Below, piece by piece: positions 15,735 to 24,117 of a DNA stretch of 41,196 nucleotides (its first letter is position 1; each line of letters begins with the position of its first letter). A program made the translations under genes and the position numbers. This stretch comes from UBA940 sp031548515 (lineage in GTDB: Bacteria > Bacteroidota > Bacteroidia > Bacteroidales > Rikenellaceae). Under the pieces are notes generated by a model. That model worked only from the letters and a program-made list of their open reading frames with translations, ran no database searches and was not told the origin of the DNA. Location of the stretch: assembly GCA_031548515.1 (NCBI GenBank), contig JAVBRB010000035.1, positions 1 through 41,196 of the forward strand, given 5' to 3'.

Positions 15735-16373
15735 TTATGGCCTGAGGCCCTGCAATATGGTTTTGACTACTTCCTCTTTCCTGTTTCCGAGCATTGAGTC
15801 GAGTTCCGTGTCGCTTCTGTTCCACACTTTCGCAAAAACAGGCTTGATGGCGAACGGGAACGCGTTCATTGAAATTACGTTCAGTATGATGTCGTGCAGT
15901 GTGACTTGGCGGATGCGGCCTGCCCTTATCTCAGCATCCAGTTCACCGCTGAATGATTTCATGGTCTGGACGGGTATATCGCCAAGTTCGGCTATGATGC
16001 TTTCTAGAATTCCCGGATTCCGCGTCAGCGAGTTGATCAGGAACAGCACCATATCGGAATTGGCTTTTACGATGTCGTAATGGAACTCAATGAGGCGCGT
16101 AAGCTTTTCCTCGAAACTGCCTTCACCGGTATCCAGTATGAAAAAATTCTTCAGCGCCTGCCTGATGCGGCCGCCCAGCACGGCGTCGAATAGTTTTTCT
16201 TTTGTGCGGAAATAGTAGTGGACGAGCGCCTGGTTGCACCCCGCCTCGCGCGCTATCTGTGTTGTGGAAGTCATCTCGAAACCATTCTGCAGGAACAGCT
16301 TCTGGGCGGCGGTTACAATCTTGTCTTCCATGCTGCAACCGTCTTCCGGTTTATTCAGGTTTTTCACAAACAT
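15735..16373 (-). CDS. TetR-family transcriptional regulator
   Basis: A 212-aa repressor. The N-terminal helix-turn-helix reads MTSTTQIAREAGCNQALVHY, followed by YFRTKEKLF, the TetR signature. The C-terminal half is the ligand-binding and dimerisation domain. A shorter start at 16331 (MEDKIV) is also possible. As first gene of the efflux operon it very likely represses its own promoter until the exported compound binds; the layout resembles ybiH-ybhGFSR of E. coli. Confidence 0.93.
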   Translation of the reverse strand: MFVKNLNKPEDGCSMEDKIVTAAQKLFLQNGFEMTSTTQIAREAGCNQALVHYYFRTKEKLFDAVLGGRIRQALKNFFILDTGEGSFEEKLTRLIEFHYDIVKANSDMVLFLINSLTRNPGILESIIAELGDIPVQTMKSFSGELDAEIRAGRIRQVTLHDIILNVISMNAFPFAIKPVFAKVWNRSDTELDSMLGNRKEEVVKTILQGLRP

Positions 16374-16392
16374 ATTTAATAACTCTATTAAT

Positions 16393-16422
16393 CATGTAAA
16401 TTAAATATATTTATTAGATATG
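16393..16422. promoter_or_regulatory. Candidate TetR operator
   Basis: A 30-bp imperfect palindrome with a perfect 12-bp core, TAAATATATTTA (16402-16413), and CATG/ATG-type ends lies 20 bp upstream of the TetR start. Position and symmetry suit a TetR autorepression site. AT-rich sequence makes chance symmetry more likely. Confidence 0.45.
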
Positions 16423-16439
16423 TGCAAATATTTTCGTCA

Positions 16440-16562
16440 ATTGTTTTGCGCAGCAAAACAATCATCTCCTGAGCGCCGACCGTCGGCTGCAGGCCGGTGG
16501 AGGCATCTTGCGAGGGAGATAACTAAAAGTGTCGGTTCCCCGCCGCAAGCGGCGGGGTAGTT
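16440..16562 (+). other. Structured intergenic region, possible small RNA or terminator pair
   Basis: Within the 501-bp gap between the divergent TetR and BACON genes. A hairpin ATTGTTTTGC/GCAAAACAAT (16440-16462, 3-nt loop) is followed by a GC-rich 9-bp stem CCCCGCCGC/GCGGCGGGG (16538-16557, AA loop). The outer bases AACTA (16521-16525) and TAGTT (16558-16562) can also pair, leaving a 12-nt one-sided bulge. T-rich sequence (TTTGTTTTT) follows. There is no credible ORF. The rest of the gap (16563-16743) shows only a long T-run. Confidence 0.4.
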
Positions 16563-16743
16563 CATTTGTTTTTCGCAAAATAATTACCGGCTGAGATTCC
16601 GCCGTCTAATCATGTGCATTTATCGCAGTTTTCTGCCCGTAGAAAGGGTTTGCGATCCTGGGAACAGACTCAAATAACCGGATTGTTGTTTTTTTTTTTT
16701 GCGATATTTTTTGTAACAATATATGTATTTCATAAAAAATATT

Positions 16744-16751
16744 TATATTTG
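16744..16751 (+). promoter_or_regulatory. Possible -7 element for the BACON/LamG gene
   Basis: TATATTTG matches TAnnTTTG and would give a leader of about 115 nt. No TTTG lies 19-21 nt upstream, and the area is AT-rich, so the match could be chance. Confidence 0.35.
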
Positions 16752-16874
16752 CTCTTATTCAGACGATATTCGGAAGCATATCCCATTTATAAATGAAAAA
16801 TTTGGAACTTTTACCTTATCTACTTAACCTTTTAAATTAACCTATCAACTTAATTCTTATTAAACTTTCTATCT

Positions 16875-18602
16875 ATGAAAAAATGGTTTATTTTTTCCGC
16901 CGCTCTGTTATTTGCGGTTTCTGCCTGTAAAGAAGGCGGTGATGACAAAACGAAGGATTCGGTATCGGTCAATCCTTCGGAAAAAACTTTCGACAGTTTC
17001 GGAGGAACCGTCGATGTTACCGTAACCAGTTCCGGCACATGGACCCTTACCGGCGAATCAGATCTTGTGACTCCCTCGTCCAGATCCGGTAAAACCGGTG
17101 CTATTGTGAAATTCACAGCGGCCCCCAACACTACGGACGCCCCGAAAGAAGCTACTTTCACATTTACCGTAGGCAAAGCGACGGACACTTTCATCGTTAC
17201 TGTTGATGAGTTCGATCCGACTGCTTATTCGCTTGATCTTGTTTCGGAAGATCCTGTTGAACTGACCGTTTTGGGCGGTGCTTTCGGAATTGGACTGACT
17301 ACGGATTTGCCGGCATCCATGCTGACAACCCAATTCTCCGATGGCGGCGAGACGTGGATCAGCGCCAGGCCTTCCTCGGAAGCTGACGGTGTCGTGACTC
17401 TGAACTTCTTCGCAAGCGGTAATTCCGACATCACAGAGCGTTCTACTGTTCTCACTATAAGCGGAGCAGGAAAGAGCGTAACGGTCAATATTACCCAAGC
17501 GACGACTCCCAGCCTCTCCACCGATAAGAGTGCCTATTATATAGATATGGCAGGTGGTTCCGTAGATGTTGCGGTTACTTGCAATGTCGACTACACTCAT
17601 GATTTCACAAATAACGCATGGCTTTCGGTGATACCTAAAGCTGGTGTGGACGATGTGTATACATTCACTGCCGGTGCCGCTACCGGAACCAGGAGCGCTA
17701 CGATTAAATTCGAATCCGAGGATGGTGAGGTATCGCAAACCATTACCATTACCCAGACTATAATAACCACGGCTTTTGATATGACGAACCAGCGTTTGTT
17801 CCCACTTGCATGGGCTAATGCCGCTCCGCTTACCGACATGAAAGAATTCACAATAGAAGCATTGCTTTGCGCAGAGCAATGGAAAGGCGGAGAAACGATC
17901 AGCAATGACCTCAACACGATTCTGGGAATCGAAGGCAGGTTCCTTCTGAGGACTGGAGACGGCAAACCCAATAATAAACTGGAGATCGTCTACAACAACA
18001 ACAGCGGAACCAACGAACAAAAGATAAACAAGTCCGGCGATGTGGCGGGGATGATATTCGAAAATGCAAATCAGTGGTATCACCTGGCAGTAACGTACTC
18101 ACAGACAGATAAAACCATTAAATGCTACATCAACGGTGCATTGGTGAATACGACAACCGATGCAGTGGGCCTTCCGGGTGTTACTTTTGGTCTTACGCCT
18201 CACAATGAGGACTGGAATACAACATCAAACCCCACACGTAATAACCGCTGTTTCTGGATCGGTTATGCTTTCGGCGACAGCCGCTACTGGCCGGGTATGA
18301 TGTCGGAAGTGCGTATATGGAACAAAGTCCTGACCGACACTGACATCAACGCAACAAACCATTTCTACAAGGTTGCAACTAATGCATCCGGTCTGGTGGC
18401 ATACTGGAAGATGGATGACAATAAAGCTGGTACCGCGACTACATATGTTTCGCGCGACAGACCGGACGATACAGGCAATCCGTATGTAGAACGCACCATC
18501 CATGTCGGTGTTGTCAAGGATTACACCAGTAATGGTAATGACTTGAGCAGTTGGAATCCCGCTAGTTGGCGTAACGTTATAGTTCCGGCTCCGGTGCAAT
18601 AA
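16875..18602 (+). CDS. Surface lipoprotein with BACON-like repeats and a LamG-like domain
   Basis: A 575-aa secreted lipoprotein; the lipobox AVSAC puts the acylated Cys at 18. Three Ig-like repeats follow (about 30-115, 120-210, 212-295), the last with the BACON pattern (GGSVDVAV, WLSVIP, SQTITITQ). Residues about 310-510 resemble a concanavalin A-like/LamG fold (WYHLAVTYSQTDKTIKCYING, MMSEVRIWNKVLTDTDI, LVAYWKMDD). Such proteins sit on the surface of gut Bacteroidales and bind glycans or host glycoproteins; the ligand is unknown. No neighbour on the same strand shares a transcript, as a terminator follows. Confidence 0.85.
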   Translation: MKKWFIFSAALLFAVSACKEGGDDKTKDSVSVNPSEKTFDSFGGTVDVTVTSSGTWTLTGESDLVTPSSRSGKTGAIVKFTAAPNTTDAPKEATFTFTVGKATDTFIVTVDEFDPTAYSLDLVSEDPVELTVLGGAFGIGLTTDLPASMLTTQFSDGGETWISARPSSEADGVVTLNFFASGNSDITERSTVLTISGAGKSVTVNITQATTPSLSTDKSAYYIDMAGGSVDVAVTCNVDYTHDFTNNAWLSVIPKAGVDDVYTFTAGAATGTRSATIKFESEDGEVSQTITITQTIITTAFDMTNQRLFPLAWANAAPLTDMKEFTIEALLCAEQWKGGETISNDLNTILGIEGRFLLRTGDGKPNNKLEIVYNNNSGTNEQKINKSGDVAGMIFENANQWYHLAVTYSQTDKTIKCYINGALVNTTTDAVGLPGVTFGLTPHNEDWNTTSNPTRNNRCFWIGYAFGDSRYWPGMMSEVRIWNKVLTDTDINATNHFYKVATNASGLVAYWKMDDNKAGTATTYVSRDRPDDTGNPYVERTIHVGVVKDYTSNGNDLSSWNPASWRNVIVPAPVQ

Positions 18603-18643
18603 AGCAGGTAGAATAACCTACGTTGAATAACGTTAATACGAAG

Positions 18644-18680
18644 CAGCCCCGGTAATGCCGGGGCTGCTTTATTTTCTCTG
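18644..18680 (+). terminator. Rho-independent terminator after the BACON/LamG gene
   Basis: A 10-bp perfect GC-rich stem (18644-18653 and 18659-18668), 5-nt loop, flanked by AA/TT and followed by TTTATTTTC. Confidence 0.9.
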
Positions 18681-18705
18681 GGGCCGGGGGGCCGTGGAAA
18701 AGCAA

Positions 18706-18731
18706 AAGCCGCCTTAGCATGAGGCGGCTTT
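18706..18731 (-). terminator. Rho-independent terminator of proS
   Basis: Arms AAAGCCGCCT (18706-18715) and AGGCGGCTTT (18722-18731) form a 10-bp stem; on the minus strand it is followed by TTGCTTTT. It lies 21 nt beyond the proS stop. Confidence 0.88.
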
Positions 18732-18752
18732 CTGCATTATATCACGGGTACG

Positions 18753-20237
18753 TCAATAGCTTCTGGCGAACAGCACGCGGCGCTTCGACGGGTTCCCCGT
18801 GAAAACGCATTTGCCATCCTCGTCCACGGCATCCAGCGGGATACAGCGGATCGTGGCTTTGGTGGCGTCTTTGATAGCGAGTTCGGTCTCGGTAGTGCCA
18901 TCCCAGTGGGCTGAGATGAATCCACCCTTGTTTTCCAGGACATCGAGGAATTCTTCCCACGTTTCGACTTTGGTAATGTGTTCCTTGCGGTATTTGAACG
19001 CTTTGTCGAAAATATTCTGCTGTATCTCGTCCATCAGCGCGGCAACGTGGCCGGCCAGCCCTTCCTGAGGAACGACCTCCTTGGCGAGCGTGTCGCGGCG
19101 GGCGAGTTCGATGGTTCCGGCGGCCATATCGCGCGGGCCGAGGGCCAGGCGAACGGGAACACCCTTCAATTCGTACTCGGCGAATTTGAAGCCGCTGCGG
19201 ACGTTGTCGCGATCGTCTACCTTCACTTTTAGCCCTTTGGCTTTCAGTTCCGCGGCGATCTCGTTGAGGCGTGCGACCGCAGCCTTGTATTCTTCTTCTC
19301 CCTTGTAAATAGGAACGAGCACAACGTGGATGGGGGCGAGCTTCGGAGGCAGGACGAGTCCGTTATTGTCAGAATGTGCCATGATGAGCGCACCGATAAG
19401 ACGCGTGGAAACGCCCCACGAAGTAGCCCAGACATATTCCAACTGGTTTTCGCGGTTGGCGAACTGCACGTCGAAAGCCTTTGCGAAATTCTGGCCCAGG
19501 AAGTGTGAAGTGCCGCTCTGCAGAGCCTTTCCGTCCTGCATCAGCGCTTCGATGGTCAATGTATCCTCGGCTCCGGCGAAGCGCTCGTTCTCGGTCTTAT
19601 GTCCGATGATAACCGGTACAGCCATGAATTGCTCGGCAAAATCACGGTATACGCCTATCATGCGCGCGGTTTCCTCCATCGCCTCTTCGCGGGTTTCATG
19701 GGCGGTGTGCCCCTCCTGCCACAGGAATTCGGCAGTGCGCAGGAAAAGCCTGGTGCGCATCTCCCAGCGGACCACGTTAGCCCATTGGTTGCAAAGGATG
19801 GGAAGGTCGCGGTATGATTGTATCCAACCCTTGTATGTGTTCCAGATAATGGTCTCTGAAGTCGGCCGCACAATGAGTTCTTCCTCGAGTTTCGCATCGG
19901 GATCTACCACGACACCACTGCCGTCCGGATCGTTCATCAGACGGTAGTGGGTGACCACGGCGCACTCCTTGGCGAATCCTTCGACGTGGCTCGCCTCGCG
20001 ACTAAAAAAAGATTTCGGTATGAACAGCGGGAAATAGGCGTTGACGTGGCCGGTGTCTTTAAACATCTTGTCCAGCGCGTCGCGCATGTTCTCCCAAATG
20101 GCATAGCCATAGGGTTTTATGACCATGCAGCCCCTCACGGCCGAGTATTCCGCCAATCCGGCCTTAACCACGAGATCGTTGTACCATTGGGAGTAGTTTT
20201 CTTCCCGGTTCGCCAGCTCTTTAAGTTCCTTCGCCAT
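18753..20237 (-). CDS. proS: Prolyl-tRNA synthetase (archaeal/eukaryotic type, no INS domain)
   Basis: A 494-aa class II synthetase that charges tRNA-Pro. RPTSETIIW is the proline-site TXE loop, RWEMRTRLFLRTAEFLWQEGH is motif 2, and WGVSTRLIGALIMAHSDNNG is motif 3. An anticodon-binding domain (about 285-385) is followed by a C-terminal domain ending in a Tyr, typical of this shorter ProRS class. The editing insertion of E. coli-type ProRS is absent, so Cys- or Ala-tRNA-Pro must be cleared in trans; a YbaK homologue is encoded at 6336. Confidence 0.96.
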   Translation of the reverse strand: MAKELKELANREENYSQWYNDLVVKAGLAEYSAVRGCMVIKPYGYAIWENMRDALDKMFKDTGHVNAYFPLFIPKSFFSREASHVEGFAKECAVVTHYRLMNDPDGSGVVVDPDAKLEEELIVRPTSETIIWNTYKGWIQSYRDLPILCNQWANVVRWEMRTRLFLRTAEFLWQEGHTAHETREEAMEETARMIGVYRDFAEQFMAVPVIIGHKTENERFAGAEDTLTIEALMQDGKALQSGTSHFLGQNFAKAFDVQFANRENQLEYVWATSWGVSTRLIGALIMAHSDNNGLVLPPKLAPIHVVLVPIYKGEEEYKAAVARLNEIAAELKAKGLKVKVDDRDNVRSGFKFAEYELKGVPVRLALGPRDMAAGTIELARRDTLAKEVVPQEGLAGHVAALMDEIQQNIFDKAFKYRKEHITKVETWEEFLDVLENKGGFISAHWDGTTETELAIKDATKATIRCIPLDAVDEDGKCVFTGNPSKRRVLFARSY

Positions 20238-20269
20238 AGCTATTTTCCGTTTTACCGATTTTCGAGTCC

Positions 20270-20277
20270 CAAAGATA
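20270..20277 (-). promoter_or_regulatory. Probable -7 element of proS
   Basis: The minus strand reads TATCTTTG, an exact TAnnTTTG match, 33-40 nt upstream of the proS start. No clear -33 TTTG was found. Confidence 0.55.
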
Positions 20278-20284
20278 TGGCTTT

Positions 20285-20319
20285 TTGGTGAAATATGATA
20301 CTTTTTTTATTTATCTTTG
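20285..20319 (+). promoter_or_regulatory. Probable promoter of the repeat-rich lipoprotein gene
   Basis: TATCTTTG (20312-20319) is an exact -7 match; TTG at 20285-20287 is a possible -33 but the 24-nt spacer is longer than usual. It points away from the proS promoter and gives a leader of about 105 nt. Confidence 0.55.
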
Positions 20320-20429
20320 TCATAGAAGAGTAGGCCCGGATATGTAGAGACAGGATAATTTCAAAGCATCGGGATACGTTAATATAAAAAAGAAGTACGA
20401 TCAAAGTTCAATCCCAAAATATCAGGATC

Positions 20430-21818
20430 ATGAAGACCTTAAAAAATTACTGGTTCTTATCGCTGCTTGGGACGGCAGTCGTTTTGCTCCCGGGATGTTC
20501 GTCGAACAGGGTTTCGTCATCAAGCGACCTGTATGGAGTACACAATAAGACCGAACTCGCAAAACGCGAAGCCGCAGAGGCTGAGCTTGCCAGGCAGGAA
20601 GCGCTGGCGAAGAAGGCCAAATACGAAGCCATGATAGCCGAAGCGGAAGCTGCGGCCGCTGAAGCAGAATACTACGGAACGAAGAACGGATCTAACAATC
20701 CGGATAACGGGTATTCGGACGACGAATACGTAAGTACGGGCAGATACTCCCGTCAGATCGCTATGTTCGACTCGTATGACTACTACGTCCGTCCGGCGAC
20801 TTCATACACGTATGTCTACTACGAGCCATATACCAATGTGGTCGTCGTAGACCCCAGGTATAGCTATTCGTTCTATGGATACTGGTCGCCGCGTTCGTAT
20901 TACTACAACTCGTGGTACTATGGTTGGAACCGTCCGTACTATTACTCTTCGTGGTATAACCCCTGGTATTATGATCCGTACTATTCGTGGGGATGGGGCC
21001 GTCCGTACTACAATTATTGGGGACCAAGCTACTGCGGTCCCGGTTGGTACGGATACTATGGCAATGGATGGGATTGCCACGGCTATTATTCACATAACAA
21101 TTACAGGGACACCGGGCGCACGTACAATAACGGTTATCGTACTCCAGAACGCAATAATTACGCATCGGGAGTAAGTTCCAGCGGCAGAAGTACCTCGTCG
21201 GGTGCCTACAATACGTCGTCGAGCGGCCGGAGCACCTCATCAGGAAGTTACAACCGCGGCAGCTCGTCGGGCGGGAGAAGCACTTCGTCAGGCAACTACA
21301 ACGGCGGATCATCATCGGGCAGAAGTTCCTCTTCCGGCCTCAACTCGGGAAGTTCCAGTGGCAGAAGTTCGTCTGGTGGAACATACAACGGCGGCAGCTC
21401 GTCGGGCAGAAGTTCGTCTTCCGGCTTCAACTCGGGAAGTTCCGGCGGCAGAAGTTCGTCTGGCGGAACATACAACGGCGGCAGCTCGTCGGGCAGAAGT
21501 TCCTCTTCGTATAGCGCCCCATCGTCATCGTCAAGCGGCAGCAGTTCGGGAAGAAGCTCATCCTCGTCCGGCAGCAACTCTTCATCATACGGAACGCCGT
21601 CGTCGTCGGGAAGAAGTTCCTCGTCTTATGACAGCGGCTCGTCGAGCAGAAGTTCCTCTTCGTCATCCTCAGGCAGCGGCTCGTCGAGCGGTAGAAGCTC
21701 GTCGTCATACAGTACTCCATCCTCATCGTCGAGTAGCAGGAGTTCGGGAAGCTACAGCAGCCCTTCTTCTTCGGGCAGTTCGGGGCGCAGCAGCAGTAGT
21801 GGCAGTGGCAGGCGCTAA
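20430..21818 (+). CDS. Low-complexity repeat lipoprotein (Tyr/Trp-rich core, SGRSS-rich tail)
   Basis: A 462-aa lipoprotein of unknown function. The lipobox LLPGC places Cys at 23. Then come an Ala/Glu-rich coiled coil (about 41-82), a Tyr/Trp/Pro/Gly-rich segment (about 110-235, with many YY and WY pairs), and about 225 residues made almost only of Ser, Gly and Arg with Tyr, Asn and Thr (SSSGRSS units). Two nearly identical 29-residue units lie in the tail (87-bp DNA repeat). The composition suggests an unstructured, perhaps adhesive or wall-associated, surface protein. The FadL-like gene starts 163 nt downstream on the same strand. Confidence 0.85.
   Translation: MKTLKNYWFLSLLGTAVVLLPGCSSNRVSSSSDLYGVHNKTELAKREAAEAELARQEALAKKAKYEAMIAEAEAAAAEAEYYGTKNGSNNPDNGYSDDEYVSTGRYSRQIAMFDSYDYYVRPATSYTYVYYEPYTNVVVVDPRYSYSFYGYWSPRSYYYNSWYYGWNRPYYYSSWYNPWYYDPYYSWGWGRPYYNYWGPSYCGPGWYGYYGNGWDCHGYYSHNNYRDTGRTYNNGYRTPERNNYASGVSSSGRSTSSGAYNTSSSGRSTSSGSYNRGSSSGGRSTSSGNYNGGSSSGRSSSSGLNSGSSSGRSSSGGTYNGGSSSGRSSSSGFNSGSSGGRSSSGGTYNGGSSSGRSSSSYSAPSSSSSGSSSGRSSSSSGSNSSSYGTPSSSGRSSSSYDSGSSSRSSSSSSSGSGSSSGRSSSSYSTPSSSSSSRSSGSYSSPSSSGSSGRSSSSGSGRR
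21300..21514 (+). repeat. 87-bp tandem repeat inside the lipoprotein gene
   Basis: Unit 1 (21300-21386) and unit 2 (21387-21473) encode the same 29-residue pattern with few changes; a partial third unit follows (21474-21514). The unit is a multiple of three, so copy-number change keeps the frame. Most changes between units are in third positions or swap Gly for Ser. Confidence 0.85.
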
Positions 21819-21981
21819 ACCGGAATATAGATTACTGAACCAGACTTTTGAGACATAAGATTCGTCCGGGTTCATCTGCCAGGGTTTTGCCGATATTTCC
21901 AGCTAAAAGGCCTTTCATATCGGCCGGCGGAATCCGGGCTAAATCATAACGATCGATCTAAGTATAAAAGGTTTCAAGGTT

Positions 21982-23586
21982 ATGAAAAAAAGAATTCTAC
22001 TGGCAGTATGCGCCATGATCGCGGGACTGACTTCGGCGTCGGCACAGCCCGATGTATGGGGTAGGGTGATAAGAGCGCCTTATTTTACCTCGGACCACTA
22101 CAGGCTGCCATTCTCGCAGAACGACTACATATACGGAACCTCGCGGACGGCAGCCATGGGAGGAGCATTCGCCTCTCTCGGCGCCGACCTTTCGGCGATG
22201 AACATAAACCCCGCAGGTCTCGGTATGTACCAGAGTTCCGACTGGGGTATTACGCAGGCACTGTCGATAAACGGCATGAAAACCGATTCGCCGAACATGG
22301 CAGCCGGAACATTATACTCGGGCGGCAATCGCGTCTCCTACGGCCTCAATAACGTGGCCATGGCTTACAATATATTCAATCGCTCGCATGGGCTTACGAG
22401 CCTCACGGTAGGATTCGGATTCAATCGCGCCGCCAACTTTAACTCGCGTTCGTATATTAACACTTACGGCGAACGCACATCGATAGCCGAAATGTTTCAG
22501 GAACAGCTGAGACTTATGGCCGCTAATGGCATAAATGACAATGCATTGAAGCCATCGAGCTATCCTTTCTACAATGAAGACATCTATCTGGACGAATGGG
22601 GGGCGGTGTTGGGCAAACAAACCGGATTGGTAGTATACGATGCAGGACAGTACAATATGCGTAGCGGGCTTACCCCGGCCAGTACCTATTTCGGCTCCGT
22701 AACCAAAGGCGGAATCTATGAATACACCTTCTCTGTCGGGGCAAATATCGACAATATTCTTTATTTGGGAGCCACTCTCGGCGCGGCACAGATATATTAC
22801 ACGGAAGACACTTCGTATGAAGAGTATTATTCCGGCGCCCAGATTAACGGAATGTGGTACGACCAGAATACGAAAATAACAGGGGGTGGATTTACGATGA
22901 AACTCGGAGCCGTTGTGAGGCCGTTCACAGCCTTGAGAGTCGGTGTCGCATTCCACTTGCCGACATATTATACGGTCGACAAATCCTACGACAGCGCAAT
23001 GAACGCTGGAACGGGTACTTACTACTCGGGCGATCCGCTGGTCGACAAGCAACGCTTCAACACCGCACCGAGGTTGCTTGCCGGGATATCGTATGTGATA
23101 GGAGACAAGGCTATACTCGCCGTCGACTATGAATGCGCATGGTATAACAAGATGCGTACCCGCAACAGCGATTCCAGGGAGGTCGACGCCTCGAAAACAG
23201 AGTCGGCAATGCTCTATAAGCCTGCCAACACCGTGCGGGCTGGTCTCGAGATTCTTGCAGGCAGCATGGTTTCTGTGCGGGCCGGTGGTTCTTATATGCC
23301 GAATTTCCTGCAGACCAAAGACGCGATAACGAACAATCCGATAGTAAAAAGCAGTTGGTCGATCACAGGTGGCCTTGGGTTCAACGTCGGACGAAATGCC
23401 TATATAGACCTTTCCTACGTTTACAACCGGGCGAATTACACGGGCTACGATCTGTATTATTACAAAGACGACACCACTTTGGTATCGCAATATGATGGAG
23501 TGGTCGATGTCAATGATACATCGCGTTATTACATTCCGCGCAAGAACCTGCACCAGATAACCTTGACCATTGGCAGCCGGTTTTAG
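21982..23586 (+). CDS. FadL/OMPP1-like outer-membrane beta-barrel
   Basis: A 534-aa outer-membrane protein with a signal peptide (MKKRILLAVCAMIAGLTSASA). The stretch GTSRTAAMGGAFASLGADLSAMNINPAGLGMY is the conserved N-terminal hatch of the FadL/TodX family in Bacteroidetes, and strands of alternating polar and aromatic residues follow to a terminal GSRF. These proteins import hydrophobic compounds; the substrate cannot be told. No clear TAnnTTTG lies in the 163-nt gap before it, so it may be read through from the lipoprotein gene. Confidence 0.85.
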   Translation: MKKRILLAVCAMIAGLTSASAQPDVWGRVIRAPYFTSDHYRLPFSQNDYIYGTSRTAAMGGAFASLGADLSAMNINPAGLGMYQSSDWGITQALSINGMKTDSPNMAAGTLYSGGNRVSYGLNNVAMAYNIFNRSHGLTSLTVGFGFNRAANFNSRSYINTYGERTSIAEMFQEQLRLMAANGINDNALKPSSYPFYNEDIYLDEWGAVLGKQTGLVVYDAGQYNMRSGLTPASTYFGSVTKGGIYEYTFSVGANIDNILYLGATLGAAQIYYTEDTSYEEYYSGAQINGMWYDQNTKITGGGFTMKLGAVVRPFTALRVGVAFHLPTYYTVDKSYDSAMNAGTGTYYSGDPLVDKQRFNTAPRLLAGISYVIGDKAILAVDYECAWYNKMRTRNSDSREVDASKTESAMLYKPANTVRAGLEILAGSMVSVRAGGSYMPNFLQTKDAITNNPIVKSSWSITGGLGFNVGRNAYIDLSYVYNRANYTGYDLYYYKDDTTLVSQYDGVVDVNDTSRYYIPRKNLHQITLTIGSRF

Positions 23587-23735
23587 TGTCATGCCGGAGG
23601 TCGGCTCCCCGCTATTAATGGCGTATCCGCGGATTTCATTTCTCTAAAGCCGATGCGCTTCGTAGTATGTAGGCTTTGAGTGAGGAAAGCATTTAAGCGG
23701 TGGGTTATTTCCAGGAAAAGTTTTTCCCGGTTCAG
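23587..23735. other. Intergenic stretch without a recognised gene
   Basis: The first half of the 308-nt gap between the FadL-like gene and tRNA-Ser. It contains a small dyad GGAAAA/TTTTCC near 23714 and AAAGCC/GGCTTT arms near 23646 and 23673. No coding region or known RNA was seen. The other half holds the tRNA promoter and its leader. Confidence 0.5.
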
Positions 23736-23768
23736 TTTGGATGAATGGATTAATTTTTCGTATCTTTG
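23736..23768 (+). promoter_or_regulatory. Promoter of tRNA-Ser
   Basis: TTTG (23736-23739), 21 nt, then TATCTTTG (23761-23768): a textbook Bacteroidetes -33/-7 pair. The start site should be near 23775, about 120 nt before the mature tRNA. Confidence 0.8.
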
Positions 23769-23790
23769 CCCCGCTTAAGGCGGGGCTTTT
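23768..23790 (+). terminator. Terminator-like hairpin overlapping the tRNA-Ser start site
   Basis: GCCCCGC (23768-23774) and GCGGGGC (23780-23786), 5-nt loop, followed by TTTT. It starts on the last base of the -7 element. RNA from this promoter would not contain the left arm, so it can only stop transcripts coming from upstream. Confidence 0.6.
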
Positions 23791-23894
23791 CCATACCTGC
23801 GTACCGAATGATAATTGTGCGCAGAAATTTGTAAACCTTGATATTAGTTTATGAATTTTGGGAAGGTATGGGCTGGTAAGTTATATACCTGATC

Positions 23895-23981
23895 GGAGAG
23901 ATGCCAGAGCGGTCGATCGGGGCGGTCTCGAAAACCGTTGTACCCGCGAGGGTACCCAGGGTTCGAATCCCTGTCTCTCCG
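23895..23981 (+). tRNA. tRNA-Ser(CGA)
   Basis: An 87-nt type II tRNA. Acceptor GGAGAGA pairs with TCTCTCC, discriminator G. The anticodon loop CTCGAAA gives CGA. A long variable arm (TACCCGCGAGGGTA) and the GGTTCGAATCC T-arm confirm serine. CCA is not encoded. Confidence 0.96.
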
Positions 23982-24018
23982 CAAATAAAAGATTGAACAT
24001 CAGTCAATTATCTGAATT

Positions 24019-24066
24019 ACGCACAATTCTACGCATGTAAATCGTAGAATTGTGCGTTTTTTATTA
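24019..24066 (+). terminator. Strong terminator after tRNA-Ser
   Basis: A perfect 15-bp stem (24019-24033 and 24043-24057), 9-nt loop, followed by TTTTTT. It probably ends the tRNA transcript and may also act on the convergent glycan operon. Confidence 0.92.
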
Positions 24067-24117
24067 TAGTTATTATGGCTTTTCCTGCCCGTTACAGATA
24101 CTGCAAAATCAGGATTT

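Noticed and set aside
16614..16796. 60-aa frame rich in Phe and Lys before the BACON gene
   Set aside because: It spans a T-run and the probable -7 element, has no homologous pattern, and its hydrophobicity comes from poly-T translation.
21300..21514. Possible CRISPR-like array
   Set aside because: The 87-bp repeats have no spacers, are in frame within a gene and encode a 29-residue protein repeat.
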